NCBI GenBank assembly: GCA_036825195.1
Contig: DAISYQ010000059.1
Span: 1 to 13,055, forward strand
DNA from: UBA2210 sp036825195
GTDB lineage: Bacteria; Desulfobacterota; Syntrophia; Syntrophales; UBA2210
Length of the DNA: 13,055 nt
Reading direction: 5' to 3'
Numbering within the stretch: position 1 is the first letter of the stretch; each line of letters opens with the position of its first letter. A program made the position numbers and the translations under genes. Below are positions 1 through 7,019 of this stretch, one piece after another. Below the pieces are notes generated by a model, which saw only the letters and a list, made by a program, of their open reading frames with translations, was not told the DNA's origin and made no database searches.

Positions 1-192
1 CTGACTGCCACTACTTTCATCCCTCAACTGTAGGGAAGGTGGTTAACTTTTACATGTTATTTCTTCTAACTTCTTCTTGAAATCGAGGAGATCAATCAAG
101 TTCTATTTATCGTATATTTTTCTTCATAATCAGTGCTGATTAAATAAAAGGGTATAGTACCTATTTACTCTACTTAAAAACCACTCGAACCT

Positions 193-2286
193 TTATGCCA
201 AATCATTTTCCTTGTATGCTTTAATTTCATCGTCTGAGAGATCAGGGTTTGCAACTATACGATAATGTTTCTCATCTTTTATCGTTATCTCTCCTTCATT
301 CTTTTCAAACTCAAAGAGCGCAATTAGATCGTCTTCAATAAATTGAGCAGCTACTGGTCTACAAACTAATACAGGAAATTTTGATGCACCAATCGCAAAA
401 TCCTGCTCGATTTGAACTACCCCCAGGAGATCTGTTTTCCCTTTAGCCTGAACAGGAATGACGTATTGCGCACCCTTTTTACTGATTCCTACATAAAGCT
501 CGTCTGTCTCAACTTGACCCATTTGAGGCACAGTAGTTCGTAAATGACTTTGAAGTGGGTAACAAGTAATTTCAAGAAATGTGTCAATGAGCCTATTGTA
601 CCTGAGAATAGCTAGAAGTGCTTGCTCATCATTAAGAGCATATCGTCGTATTATTTCGGGAGTCGAATCTAAAATTTTTATTTTTGACAGTCGAAGGTTA
701 GGTGAAATACGTCCCAATGCACTTTTTGAAAACCTATATCTCCCTCTCCCAACAGATCTGATGATCCATTCTTCGCCATTCTTTAGTAAACTATTGATTC
801 TTTTTGGTAATGAATTTCTATAACGGTAAGAATATACTATATCTCCTAAATTTTTGGGCAGCTTAATGTTAAGATCTTTAGAGATTGGCTCAAATTCATC
901 TCTATTAAATTCAATCTCTGTATCACCTGCCTTGTAGTGCTCAAAAAATACCTTTTCAATAAGTTGATCATACCTGTTTTTCTTTTTTGCCATGTGGTTT
1001 CTCCTTTTAGGGTTCCACTCCAAGATAAGCACTTCTTCTCTTAATTGGGTACCCGTCGTAGTAGATAGCCTGGTTCTGAATAATTCTAGATCAACAATTT
1101 TATACCCAACCTCCTCCGCTATCTCAGCAAGCAACTCTCCCGTTCTTATTAATACTTGCAAATATGAGGCTTGATCTCCAACTACATAGGCTAATTTAGC
1201 ACCAGATCTTAAATAGGGCTTGAGATCATTCAAGTGACGTTTCATGCCCCCAAAATAAAGTCTCGTAACACGATGATATAGTCTCTCGAACCCCGATGTT
1301 TTATCTAAAGCAATGCGTCTTCTTTCGATTTCATTTGCAATTTTGTCAACCGAAGAACCTTTTGATATATAATTATCATCAGTGTCCTTAACATAGACAT
1401 TTCTTGTGTTTGAACGAATTAGATTCTGTTTTAACTGTCTCAAGTCAGATTTACAATTAATAAAACCAAGAAGTACAGATTCAAGTCTCGTCGTTCTAGT
1501 GTAATCTTTCTCATTGGGGTAAGGGGGCGATGTAATAACAGCATCGATGGAATCATATGGTATATATCTGTTTATGTTTCTCGCATCAACTCTCAATATT
1601 GTTGAGAGTGGCGCATTTACTCCTTCTACTGATTCTAAATCGCTGGCCATCAATACAATCTTTTTGTGAAAAGACTCAAATACATCAGCATCACTCTTTT
1701 TGTTCCGAGAAACACCAACTTCCGGCCCAAACTTTAAATTACTGGCAACATGAACTGCGATATCAGAGAGTGCCAACAGAAAAAGATTCTTAATTTCAAC
1801 ATCATCGATAGAATTAATACATTTTAGTAGTATAAGGCATTTGTGAAGAGGTTTTGGACTTATAGAATTTTTTAAAACAACGGACTTTTGATCATCTGAA
1901 AAAGTAAGGTAGTCTCCACTTATATTGTCACTTAATTGATGAGCTCTTGCAATAACTGCATTGGCTATTTCTCTTATTCTTTTGAATTGATTTTTCCAAT
2001 TAGATTTAACAGTTGAGGCAAAGGCTGCCATGGGGTTTGCTTCAAGCCCATAAGAACAAATCAGGTTCTTTTTTGCTTCGATAATTGTTGTTCCTGTTCC
2101 GCAAAATGGATCTAGTACCGACATGTTAGAATCAATGTCAAACATATCAAGGTAGTAGCGGACAAGGTGTGGAGGGAATGACAAAACAAATCTATACCAG
2201 TCGTGAAATGATCTATCATTTAATTGTAATTTGTTATTTCTAATATCGCTTGGATGAATGTCTTTTAGCTCAAACGCTGCTGTCAA
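193..2286 (-). CDS. DNA amino-methyltransferase fused in frame to an Mrr-like nuclease domain
   Basis: This 697-residue frame looks like a complete restriction-modification enzyme in one chain. Residues 59-67 (DPFCGTGTT) are the S-adenosylmethionine-binding motif I. Residues 252-256 (TSPPY) are catalytic motif IV; the TSPPY form is typical of N4-cytosine and some N6-adenine methyltransferases. The order (motif I, then about 185 residues, then motif IV) fits the alpha or gamma class. From Met432 the protein changes character: E593 or D595, followed by VQAK at 612-615, resembles the E...QxK core of Mrr-type PD-(D/E)xK nucleases. The start is TTG at 2286-2284, chosen because GAGAGG lies just upstream and residues 1-50 resemble the usual N-terminal lead-in. 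The gene is AT-rich compared with everything right of 3000. The methyltransferase call is firm; the nuclease call is by motif only. Translation could yield one fused protein, or fused and separate products (see the internal start at 991-1008). Confidence 0.85.
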   Translation of the reverse strand: MTAAFELKDIHPSDIRNNKLQLNDRSFHDWYRFVLSFPPHLVRYYLDMFDIDSNMSVLDPFCGTGTTIIEAKKNLICSYGLEANPMAAFASTVKSNWKNQFKRIREIANAVIARAHQLSDNISGDYLTFSDDQKSVVLKNSISPKPLHKCLILLKCINSIDDVEIKNLFLLALSDIAVHVASNLKFGPEVGVSRNKKSDADVFESFHKKIVLMASDLESVEGVNAPLSTILRVDARNINRYIPYDSIDAVITSPPYPNEKDYTRTTRLESVLLGFINCKSDLRQLKQNLIRSNTRNVYVKDTDDNYISKGSSVDKIANEIERRRIALDKTSGFERLYHRVTRLYFGGMKRHLNDLKPYLRSGAKLAYVVGDQASYLQVLIRTGELLAEIAEEVGYKIVDLELFRTRLSTTTGTQLREEVLILEWNPKRRNHMAKKKNRYDQLIEKVFFEHYKAGDTEIEFNRDEFEPISKDLNIKLPKNLGDIVYSYRYRNSLPKRINSLLKNGEEWIIRSVGRGRYRFSKSALGRISPNLRLSKIKILDSTPEIIRRYALNDEQALLAILRYNRLIDTFLEITCYPLQSHLRTTVPQMGQVETDELYVGISKKGAQYVIPVQAKGKTDLLGVVQIEQDFAIGASKFPVLVCRPVAAQFIEDDLIALFEFEKNEGEITIKDEKHYRIVANPDLSDDEIKAYKENDLA
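991..1008 (-). promoter_or_regulatory. Internal ribosome binding site and ATG at the methyltransferase/nuclease junction
   Basis: Read on the minus strand, AAAAGGAG (1008-1001) is followed by 7 bases and then ATG (993-991), an ideal Shine-Dalgarno and start inside the long frame. The peptide from here (266 residues, beginning MAKKKNRYDQ) looks like a natural N-terminus. A TAA triplet lies one frame away immediately before the AGGAG. This is the expected layout of two adjacent genes whose separating stop was lost by a small indel, or of a nuclease that is also made independently. Seen directly: the site and its spacing. Inferred: its use. Confidence 0.6.
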
Positions 2287-2313
2287 AATAACCTCTCAAG
2301 CACTTTAATTTAC

Positions 2314-2340
2314 GTTATATTTAATTATTATGGTGTACAA
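2314..2340 (-). promoter_or_regulatory. Candidate promoter for the methyltransferase gene
   Basis: On the minus strand TTGTAC (2340-2335) and TATAAC (2319-2314) are separated by 15 bases, upstream of the TTG start at 2286. The spacing is short and the whole stretch is AT-rich, so a chance match is possible. It lies downstream of the terminator at 2343-2392, which would require the gene to have its own promoter. Confidence 0.25.
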
Positions 2341-2342
2341 TG

Positions 2343-2392
2343 CTAAATAAAAAAACAAAAGCCTCATATCTCTTTTTGAGAAACAAGGCTTT
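2343..2392 (-). terminator. Intrinsic terminator, minus strand
   Basis: AAAGCCT (2358-2364) pairs with AGGCTTT (2386-2392). The interior extends the stem with a second short helix closing on an A-rich loop. On the minus strand the hairpin is followed by a U-rich run (the complement of the A-run at 2345-2360). It ends transcription coming from the tRNA side, 66 bases before the methyltransferase start. Confidence 0.7.
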
Positions 2393-2463
2393 CAACAATT
2401 AGTGCTACTCACCTTCCTTTGCTTACAGTTGTTCACAAGCAGACAAAAAATGAAGATTAGATT
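2393..2463 (-). ncRNA. Possible short untranslated transcript between a promoter and a terminator
   Basis: The promoter-like pair at 2470-2498 and the terminator at 2343-2392 bracket about 70 bases (about 120 with the hairpin) that hold no convincing reading frame. A small stem, TGCTT...AAGCA on the minus strand, lies inside. It could be a small RNA, an attenuated leader of the methyltransferase gene, or chance. No known RNA family is recognised. Confidence 0.25.
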
Positions 2464-2469
2464 GTTAAT

Positions 2470-2498
2470 TTGTTATATCTAGGACAATGTATTGTCAA
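2470..2498 (-). promoter_or_regulatory. Candidate sigma-70 promoter, minus strand
   Basis: On the minus strand a perfect TTGACA (2498-2493) is followed at 17 bases by TAACAA (2475-2470), or at 15 bases by the better -10 TATAAC. The -35 lies in a 14-base stretch identical to the one upstream of the tRNA gene. Confidence 0.4.
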
Positions 2499-2505
2499 GA
2501 AATTA
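2492..2505. repeat. 14-bp direct repeat, copy 1 (copy 2 at 2882-2895)
   Basis: TTGTCAAGAAATTA occurs here and again at 2882-2895, each preceded by CAATG with a 2-base difference in spacing. On the minus strand each copy supplies a TTGACA hexamer, so a shared promoter element is the simplest reading. Duplication during an insertion event is an alternative. Confidence 0.5.
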
Positions 2506-2711
2506 TGCTGTGAGATATTCAAAGCATAATTACCGAATCTCTAATGGAGCGTTTGATGGCCATTGTATGTGAACCCAACTTTTTTCACAACGGGTCAGTC
2601 GCTATTTTAAATCATGTTCACGTTTTTTCCGCTGGGTCGATGGTCTTATTTGTTCTATGAACTCGTTAAAATGATAAAGGAAAGCAATAATAATCTTTTC
2701 ACATTTCTTTC
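2506..2711. other. Gene-free AT-rich stretch
   Basis: Together with its flanks this is part of a gap of nearly 500 bases between the methyltransferase gene and the tRNA. No frame of useful length with a ribosome binding site is visible on either strand, and no transposon ends or tRNA 3'-end duplication are recognisable. It may be decayed mobile-element sequence, but nothing proves this. Confidence 0.4.
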
Positions 2712-2754
2712 ACATATAAATAAAAAGGGGTTACGAGATATCTCGTAACCCCTT
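2712..2754 (-). terminator. Intrinsic terminator of the tRNA-Thr gene
   Basis: Positions 2725-2754 form a perfect 30-base palindrome (15-base arms) beginning AAGGGGTTACGAG. On the minus strand it is followed by TTTTTATTTATATG. It lies 6 bases beyond the encoded CCA end of the tRNA, as expected for a single-gene tRNA transcript. Confidence 0.88.
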
Positions 2755-2760
2755 GATATC

Positions 2761-2836
<76 letters not shown>

Positions 2837-2859
2837 TTCTGTGCGACTCGAAAATCGAT

Positions 2860-2888
2860 TTTCTATCGTAACGTATCAATGTTGTCAA
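2860..2888 (-). promoter_or_regulatory. Promoter of the tRNA-Thr gene
   Basis: On the minus strand TTGACA (2888-2883) and TAGAAA (2865-2860) are spaced by 17 bases, placing the start near 2853, about 17 bases before the mature tRNA. The -35 is perfect; the -10 is weak. Confidence 0.5.
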
Positions 2889-3042
2889 GAAATTAACGAA
2901 TCCTTTTTCACAATATCTCGCCCGTTTATTGAACGAGTATGGTAAAGGCCCCATTATCTGTTTTTTGATCGACGTTCTACGCCGAATCTTTGAGCCGTTT
3001 CGCATCATTAATCATGTCTTACCCGATCCCGTATCCTTTGCC

Positions 3043-3070
3043 TTGACTTTGATCCTTGTTTTGGTAGTAT
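3043..3070 (+). promoter_or_regulatory. Sigma-70-like promoter of the alr-ddl-mla operon
   Basis: TTGACT (3043-3048) and TAGTAT (3065-3070) are separated by 16 bases, giving a start near 3077 and a leader of about 60 bases to the chosen ATG. It is the only good candidate in the gap before the racemase. No operator or riboswitch is recognised. Confidence 0.5.
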
Positions 3071-3136
3071 CTTCGCGGTGTAAGATAATGGTTGAGAGCG
3101 AGTCATGAGATCCCCGAATGCAGGATTGGATTAGAA

Positions 3137-5095
3137 ATGCCATCAAGAGCCCAAATATATAGGAGCTGGGTGGAAATCGATCTGGATAATTTCAGACATA
3201 ACTGGGATGAAATAAACAGGTTGGTGGGTTCCAGTGTAAAGATCCTTCAGGTAGTAAAAGCGGATGCCTATGGTCATGGCGCCATTGAGATATCAAAGGC
3301 CGCCGTGAAGAACGGCGTCTATGGCCTTGGTGTCGCCAATGCCGATGAAGGGGTACAACTCAGAGTCGGAGGGATCGATGCCCCCATCATCATACTGAGC
3401 CCTTCAACGATTTCCGAGATTGATGAAATTATCAAATACGCCCTGGTCCCTTCGGTTTCGGATGTCCATTTCCCTGTCGAACTGAACAGGAGGCTGGTGG
3501 AAAGGGGTGAGCGCCTTCCCGTTCATATTGAGGTTGATACCGGGATGGGTCGAGGCGGGACTGTCTACAGTGATGCAATCGCCATGATCAGGAGGATTGT
3601 TGACCTTCCCAATATAGTCGTGGAGGGGATATTCTCCCATCTCTCCGTCAGTGAGTGGAAAGACGATGCCTATAATGCCTTGCAGTGGAAGCTGTTTGGC
3701 GGGATTATAACGGAATTGAAGCACGAGGGGATCGATATCCCCGTCAAACACATGTCCAACAGCGGCGGCGTGCTCAACTTTCCTCCATTCAATCTGGATA
3801 TGGTACGTCCCGGCATTATGGCCTATGGGGTATATCCCGCATCCGTTGCAATCCCCGGGGTGGATCTGAAGCCGGTAATGAGTTTCAGGACGAGGATCGT
3901 AATTCTCAAAGATCTTCCCACAGGATACAGCATCGGATACGGAAGGACACATGTCACGAAGGACTCCGCCAGGATAGCGACAATACCGGTCGGGTATGGG
4001 GACGGGTATGGTTTTATCATGTCGAATCAGGGCCAGGTGCTCATACGAGGACAGCGGGCACCTGTTGTGGGTCGCATATCCATGGATATGTGCACGGTCG
4101 ATGTTACCCATATCCCCGAATGTGAAATAGGTGATGAAGTTGTCCTGATGGGGATGCAGGGAGACGAGTACATTTCGGCCGGGGAGATTGCCGAAAAATC
4201 CGGGACGATCAGCTATGAAATTCTGTGTGCGCTGGGGAAGAGGGCACCCCGTGTATTTGTGAACAAGGGAAAAAGCGATACGATCGAACCAAAGTTACGA
4301 AGAATACTTATACCCGGTGAGGAGAAATCGATCGCCAGGATTGACAATATGATACGAGGCTGTTTCCAGGCCAGAACCGGTGACAGGGAATTTGCCGACG
4401 CCATCTATTACGAGATGTTTGAAACACTCTTCGGCAGGGAAAACCGTCAGCTGGAATTGAGGATGGGCTTCAGGTATGATATCAATATAAGTAATTTTCC
4501 CGATGAAGAAATAGGGGTGCACGATCCGGTTCGGGAGTATTTCAAGGTTACGACACATATTGAGTATGTAAAAACACTCAAAGACACGTTTTTTATCATA
4601 GGTTGCGCGCAGAATAACGCTCAGCTGTCTGCATTGTTTGAGGAAGAAAAGTGTGAATACCGGTGGCTCCTGAACGGTACGGACAGTTCCTTCAATGAAA
4701 GTGATTTCAAGGTGATCCGCGTCAAGGTCGACGGCAGAGACGTGCCGGTCATCAACGCGCAATACACGGATCGAGGCTATGAGGTGTTGTGTGGCGGAGA
4801 TGAACTCGGAGCATGTCTGAACAGACAGGTACGGGTGGAGATTGAGATAGCGACAAAGAAACACAAGAACAATAAAATGTTTTCCGTATACCTGGCGTAT
4901 CCCACAAGGGGCTTGAATATCTCCTTCAGTTACGAAAAGACGGGGTTGAAGAATGTAAGGGAGGTAAGCTTTTTTGCGGGAAGACGCCCCTATCCGGAAA
5001 TAAAGATGGAAAAGGAAAAATCGATAGAATTGAAAGTCGGAGAGGAAGAATGGGTATTTCCCAATAGCGGAGTGACCTTTATCTGGGATCTGTAA
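3137..5095 (+). CDS. alr: Alanine racemase with a large unrecognised C-terminal domain
   Basis: This PLP enzyme interconverts L- and D-alanine in the cytosol. The racemase core is complete in residues about 9-377. VVKADAYGHG carries the PLP lysine (K41). HMSNSGG and MVRPGIMAYG form the barrel core. VGYGDGY carries the tyrosine equivalent to Tyr265 of the Geobacillus enzyme (Y287). GRISMDM holds the substrate loop, and TISYE contains the Tyr354 equivalent (Y360). Typical Alr proteins end here, at 360-390 residues. This one continues for about 274 residues (379-652), starting with a helical stretch and then mostly beta, without a signal peptide, membrane segment or motif I recognise. Start: ATG 3137 is preferred because the conserved SWVEIDL begins 9 residues later. 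A TTG at 3092 would add 15 residues, and neither has a strong ribosome site. It is the first gene of a seven-gene operon, 37 bases before a ligase that could use its product. Confidence 0.9.
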   Translation: MPSRAQIYRSWVEIDLDNFRHNWDEINRLVGSSVKILQVVKADAYGHGAIEISKAAVKNGVYGLGVANADEGVQLRVGGIDAPIIILSPSTISEIDEIIKYALVPSVSDVHFPVELNRRLVERGERLPVHIEVDTGMGRGGTVYSDAIAMIRRIVDLPNIVVEGIFSHLSVSEWKDDAYNALQWKLFGGIITELKHEGIDIPVKHMSNSGGVLNFPPFNLDMVRPGIMAYGVYPASVAIPGVDLKPVMSFRTRIVILKDLPTGYSIGYGRTHVTKDSARIATIPVGYGDGYGFIMSNQGQVLIRGQRAPVVGRISMDMCTVDVTHIPECEIGDEVVLMGMQGDEYISAGEIAEKSGTISYEILCALGKRAPRVFVNKGKSDTIEPKLRRILIPGEEKSIARIDNMIRGCFQARTGDREFADAIYYEMFETLFGRENRQLELRMGFRYDINISNFPDEEIGVHDPVREYFKVTTHIEYVKTLKDTFFIIGCAQNNAQLSALFEEEKCEYRWLLNGTDSSFNESDFKVIRVKVDGRDVPVINAQYTDRGYEVLCGGDELGACLNRQVRVEIEIATKKHKNNKMFSVYLAYPTRGLNISFSYEKTGLKNVREVSFFAGRRPYPEIKMEKEKSIELKVGEEEWVFPNSGVTFIWDL

Positions 5096-5132
5096 GATAG
5101 CAACAAATTATATTCAAGGGGAAAGGGTGTTA

Positions 5133-6191
5133 ATGGAATTACTGAAGGTAGGGGTTATACTGGGAGGCATGTCTTCGGAAAAAGAGGTCTCATTGAACAG
5201 CGGCAGAAATGTTTTCGATAACCTGGATACCGAGAAGTATGAGGGCATTCCCATATTTATGGATGCTGATGCCTGCCTGTGGATTATCCCCTGGCAGCTG
5301 GTATCTCAGAACACAACAACCGATATCAACGAGCATCTTGAAAGAGACGCGCGGCGGATATCATATGAACAGTTGAAAGATGAAATAGATTTTGCCTTTA
5401 TCTCCCTCCACGGGAAGTATGGTGATGACGGATGCATCCAGGGACTTCTGGAGATTCTGGGTATCCCTTACACGGGTCCGGGTGTGCTGGCCTCTGCCCT
5501 GGGCATGGATAAGGGCGTGCAGCAGAAGATACTCAAGGCGGCGGGAATCGATGTACCTCGGAGCATGGTGGTTCGGGAGGACGAATGGGTACGGGACAGC
5601 GGTCGTGTCAAGGAAACGATTGCGGAGACCTTTGATATCCCCTTTGCGGTGAAACCGATCCGGGAAGGGTCAAGTATGGGAGTGACCATTGTAAGGAATG
5701 CCGATATGCTTGAGGAGGGGATGGCAGATGCCTTCAAGCTGGACAAGGAGGTATTGGTTGAAGAGTATCTCACGGGTATTGAATTTTCATGTATCGTTCT
5801 CGAAAGAGAGGGGAAAGCGGATGTCCTCGGGGTGACAGAGATCCACCCGCAGAGTGATTTTTATTCATACGACGATAAGTATATGCCGGGTAGATGCAGT
5901 AAATTTACGCCCCCCAAGAATATTCCGGCTGAAGTGATTGACCGGATCAAAGCGAATGTTGTCAGGGCCTTCGAAACACTGGGCTTCAGATCGTACGGAC
6001 GGATAGACGGATTTGTCCTGGAGGACGGCAGGGTCCTGATCACGGATCCCAACTCGTCTTCGGGAATGGCACCCTCGTCCTTCTTCTTCGAACAGGCAGC
6101 AGAGGCCGGGATGCTTCCCTCCATGATACTCTCGGAGCTGATAGAGATCTCGAGGAGCGTACACAGAGATAAGAAGGGACCACTCCAGTAA
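5133..6191 (+). CDS. ddl: D-alanine--D-alanine ligase-like ATP-grasp enzyme, copy 1
   Basis: Ddl joins two D-alanines using ATP to make the dipeptide for peptidoglycan. Conserved positions, in E. coli DdlB numbering, are: Glu15 (E16, in GGMSSEKEVSL), Lys97 (K127), Lys144 (K174), Ser150 (S180, in EGSSMG), Lys215-Tyr216 (K249-Y250, in YDDKY), Arg255 (R290), Asp257 (D292) and Asn272 (N307). The Glu15-Ser150-Tyr216 substrate triad of a true D-Ala-D-Ala ligase is intact. Two acidic sites are changed: GEDG reads GDDG (Glu68 to D98), and the metal-loop ExNxxPGM reads DPNSSSGM (Glu270 to D305, proline lost). Metal handling or rate may therefore be altered. The length (352) is normal for the family. 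The start is ATG 5133, 6 bases after GAAAGG; GTG 5127 is an alternative. It lies 37 bases after alr, with a paralogue two genes downstream. Activity is likely but not certain. Confidence 0.88.
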   Translation: MELLKVGVILGGMSSEKEVSLNSGRNVFDNLDTEKYEGIPIFMDADACLWIIPWQLVSQNTTTDINEHLERDARRISYEQLKDEIDFAFISLHGKYGDDGCIQGLLEILGIPYTGPGVLASALGMDKGVQQKILKAAGIDVPRSMVVREDEWVRDSGRVKETIAETFDIPFAVKPIREGSSMGVTIVRNADMLEEGMADAFKLDKEVLVEEYLTGIEFSCIVLEREGKADVLGVTEIHPQSDFYSYDDKYMPGRCSKFTPPKNIPAEVIDRIKANVVRAFETLGFRSYGRIDGFVLEDGRVLITDPNSSSGMAPSSFFFEQAAEAGMLPSMILSELIEISRSVHRDKKGPLQ

Positions 6192-6218
6192 TGTGAAACG
6201 AGCGGGGAAAGGTGTATA

Positions 6219-7001
6219 ATGAAAAAGAGCGGACGAACGATTGTATGGACGTTGGCTGTTTGCGTCTTCTTCGTGGTCTGTTGCGCTTCGGTACAGGCCA
6301 TTGAATTCGGCGCACGGGTATACTGGTGGTTGCCCGAGTTTTCCGGCGATTTCAGGGGGGACAACAACGGGAACGCCGGGACAACTATTGATGTGGAGAA
6401 AGACCTGAAAATAGGCGATGAAAGCTACCCTTCCGTTGAGGCGTTTTGGGGAGTCGGAAGGCACCATATAGGACTCATCTATACGGAAGCGAATTATTCG
6501 GGGAGAGAAACTCTCGGGCGGACTATCTCTTTTATGGGGAAACAGTACACGGAAGGGACCGCTGTTCGGTCTGACCTTCAGTTCACGATGCTGGATGTGG
6601 AGTATCAGTACGATATGATGGATCTGGAAAACATCCTGGCGGGATTATCCGTGGGTGTCATCGGGAAGGTCAAATATATGGACGGTCAATTCTGGTTGAA
6701 GGATACGACCCTCGGGCTGGATGAAGAGGAGTCATTCACGGCGGCGGTGCCCATGGTCGGTTTGGCGTTGCATGTGGGTATCCTTGCCGATATCTTGGAG
6801 GCGAGGGTACGAGGGACCGGTATCGCTTATCCAGACAATGCCTTGTATGAGGGACTGGCCGAGGTTTCTTACACACCGTTCCCCTTTCTGGATATTCAGA
6901 TGGGGTACCGAACGATGAAACTTGATGTGGATGATATCAGTGATGTATATGCGGACATCGCATTTCGGGGACCGTATATCGGTCTGACGATCAGTTTTTA
7001 A
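6219..7001 (+). CDS. Secreted beta-barrel outer-membrane protein, family not recognised
   Basis: The 260-residue product begins with a clear signal peptide: Lys-Lys, then a hydrophobic core at 8-22, with likely cleavage after VQA at residue 27. The mature part is a series of amphipathic beta-strands alternating aromatic and small residues (for example GARVYWWLPEF near 31-41 and SVEAFWGVG near 72-80). It ends in YIGLTISF with a C-terminal Phe, the usual signal for insertion by the BAM machinery. The size suggests a barrel of about 8-10 strands. The start is ATG 6219, with GGAAAGG 6-7 bases upstream. It lies between two ligase paralogues, 27 bases after the first and 18 before the second, in the same operon as an MCE transporter. 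An outer-membrane partner for that transporter is a reasonable inference, since no MlaA-like gene is present here. Confidence 0.72.
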   Translation: MKKSGRTIVWTLAVCVFFVVCCASVQAIEFGARVYWWLPEFSGDFRGDNNGNAGTTIDVEKDLKIGDESYPSVEAFWGVGRHHIGLIYTEANYSGRETLGRTISFMGKQYTEGTAVRSDLQFTMLDVEYQYDMMDLENILAGLSVGVIGKVKYMDGQFWLKDTTLGLDEEESFTAAVPMVGLALHVGILADILEARVRGTGIAYPDNALYEGLAEVSYTPFPFLDIQMGYRTMKLDVDDISDVYADIAFRGPYIGLTISF

Positions 7002-7019
7002 TGGGAGCATGAAGCAGAA

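Noticed and set aside
20..36. TCCCT/AGGGA hairpin near the left edge, and AATCAG/CTGATT at 128-141, as terminators for the methyltransferase gene
   Set aside because: The stems are only 5-6 bp and neither is followed by a U-run on the minus strand.
3092..3136. Upstream TTG start for alanine racemase
   Set aside because: It has no clear ribosome site and adds 15 residues not typical of Alr. ATG 3137 is nearer the conserved SWVEIDL start, although the upstream start cannot be fully excluded.
3404..4111. Long minus-strand frame opposite alr, and similar antisense frames across 4295-10740
   Set aside because: These lie opposite well-supported genes, have no family resemblance or ribosome sites, and follow the third-codon-position pattern of the true strand.
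4349..5095. Internal start for a separate C-terminal protein within the racemase gene
   Set aside because: AGGA precedes ATG 4349 at a usable distance, but the site is weak, the frame is continuous and the residues before it read as linker, so a single chain is more likely.
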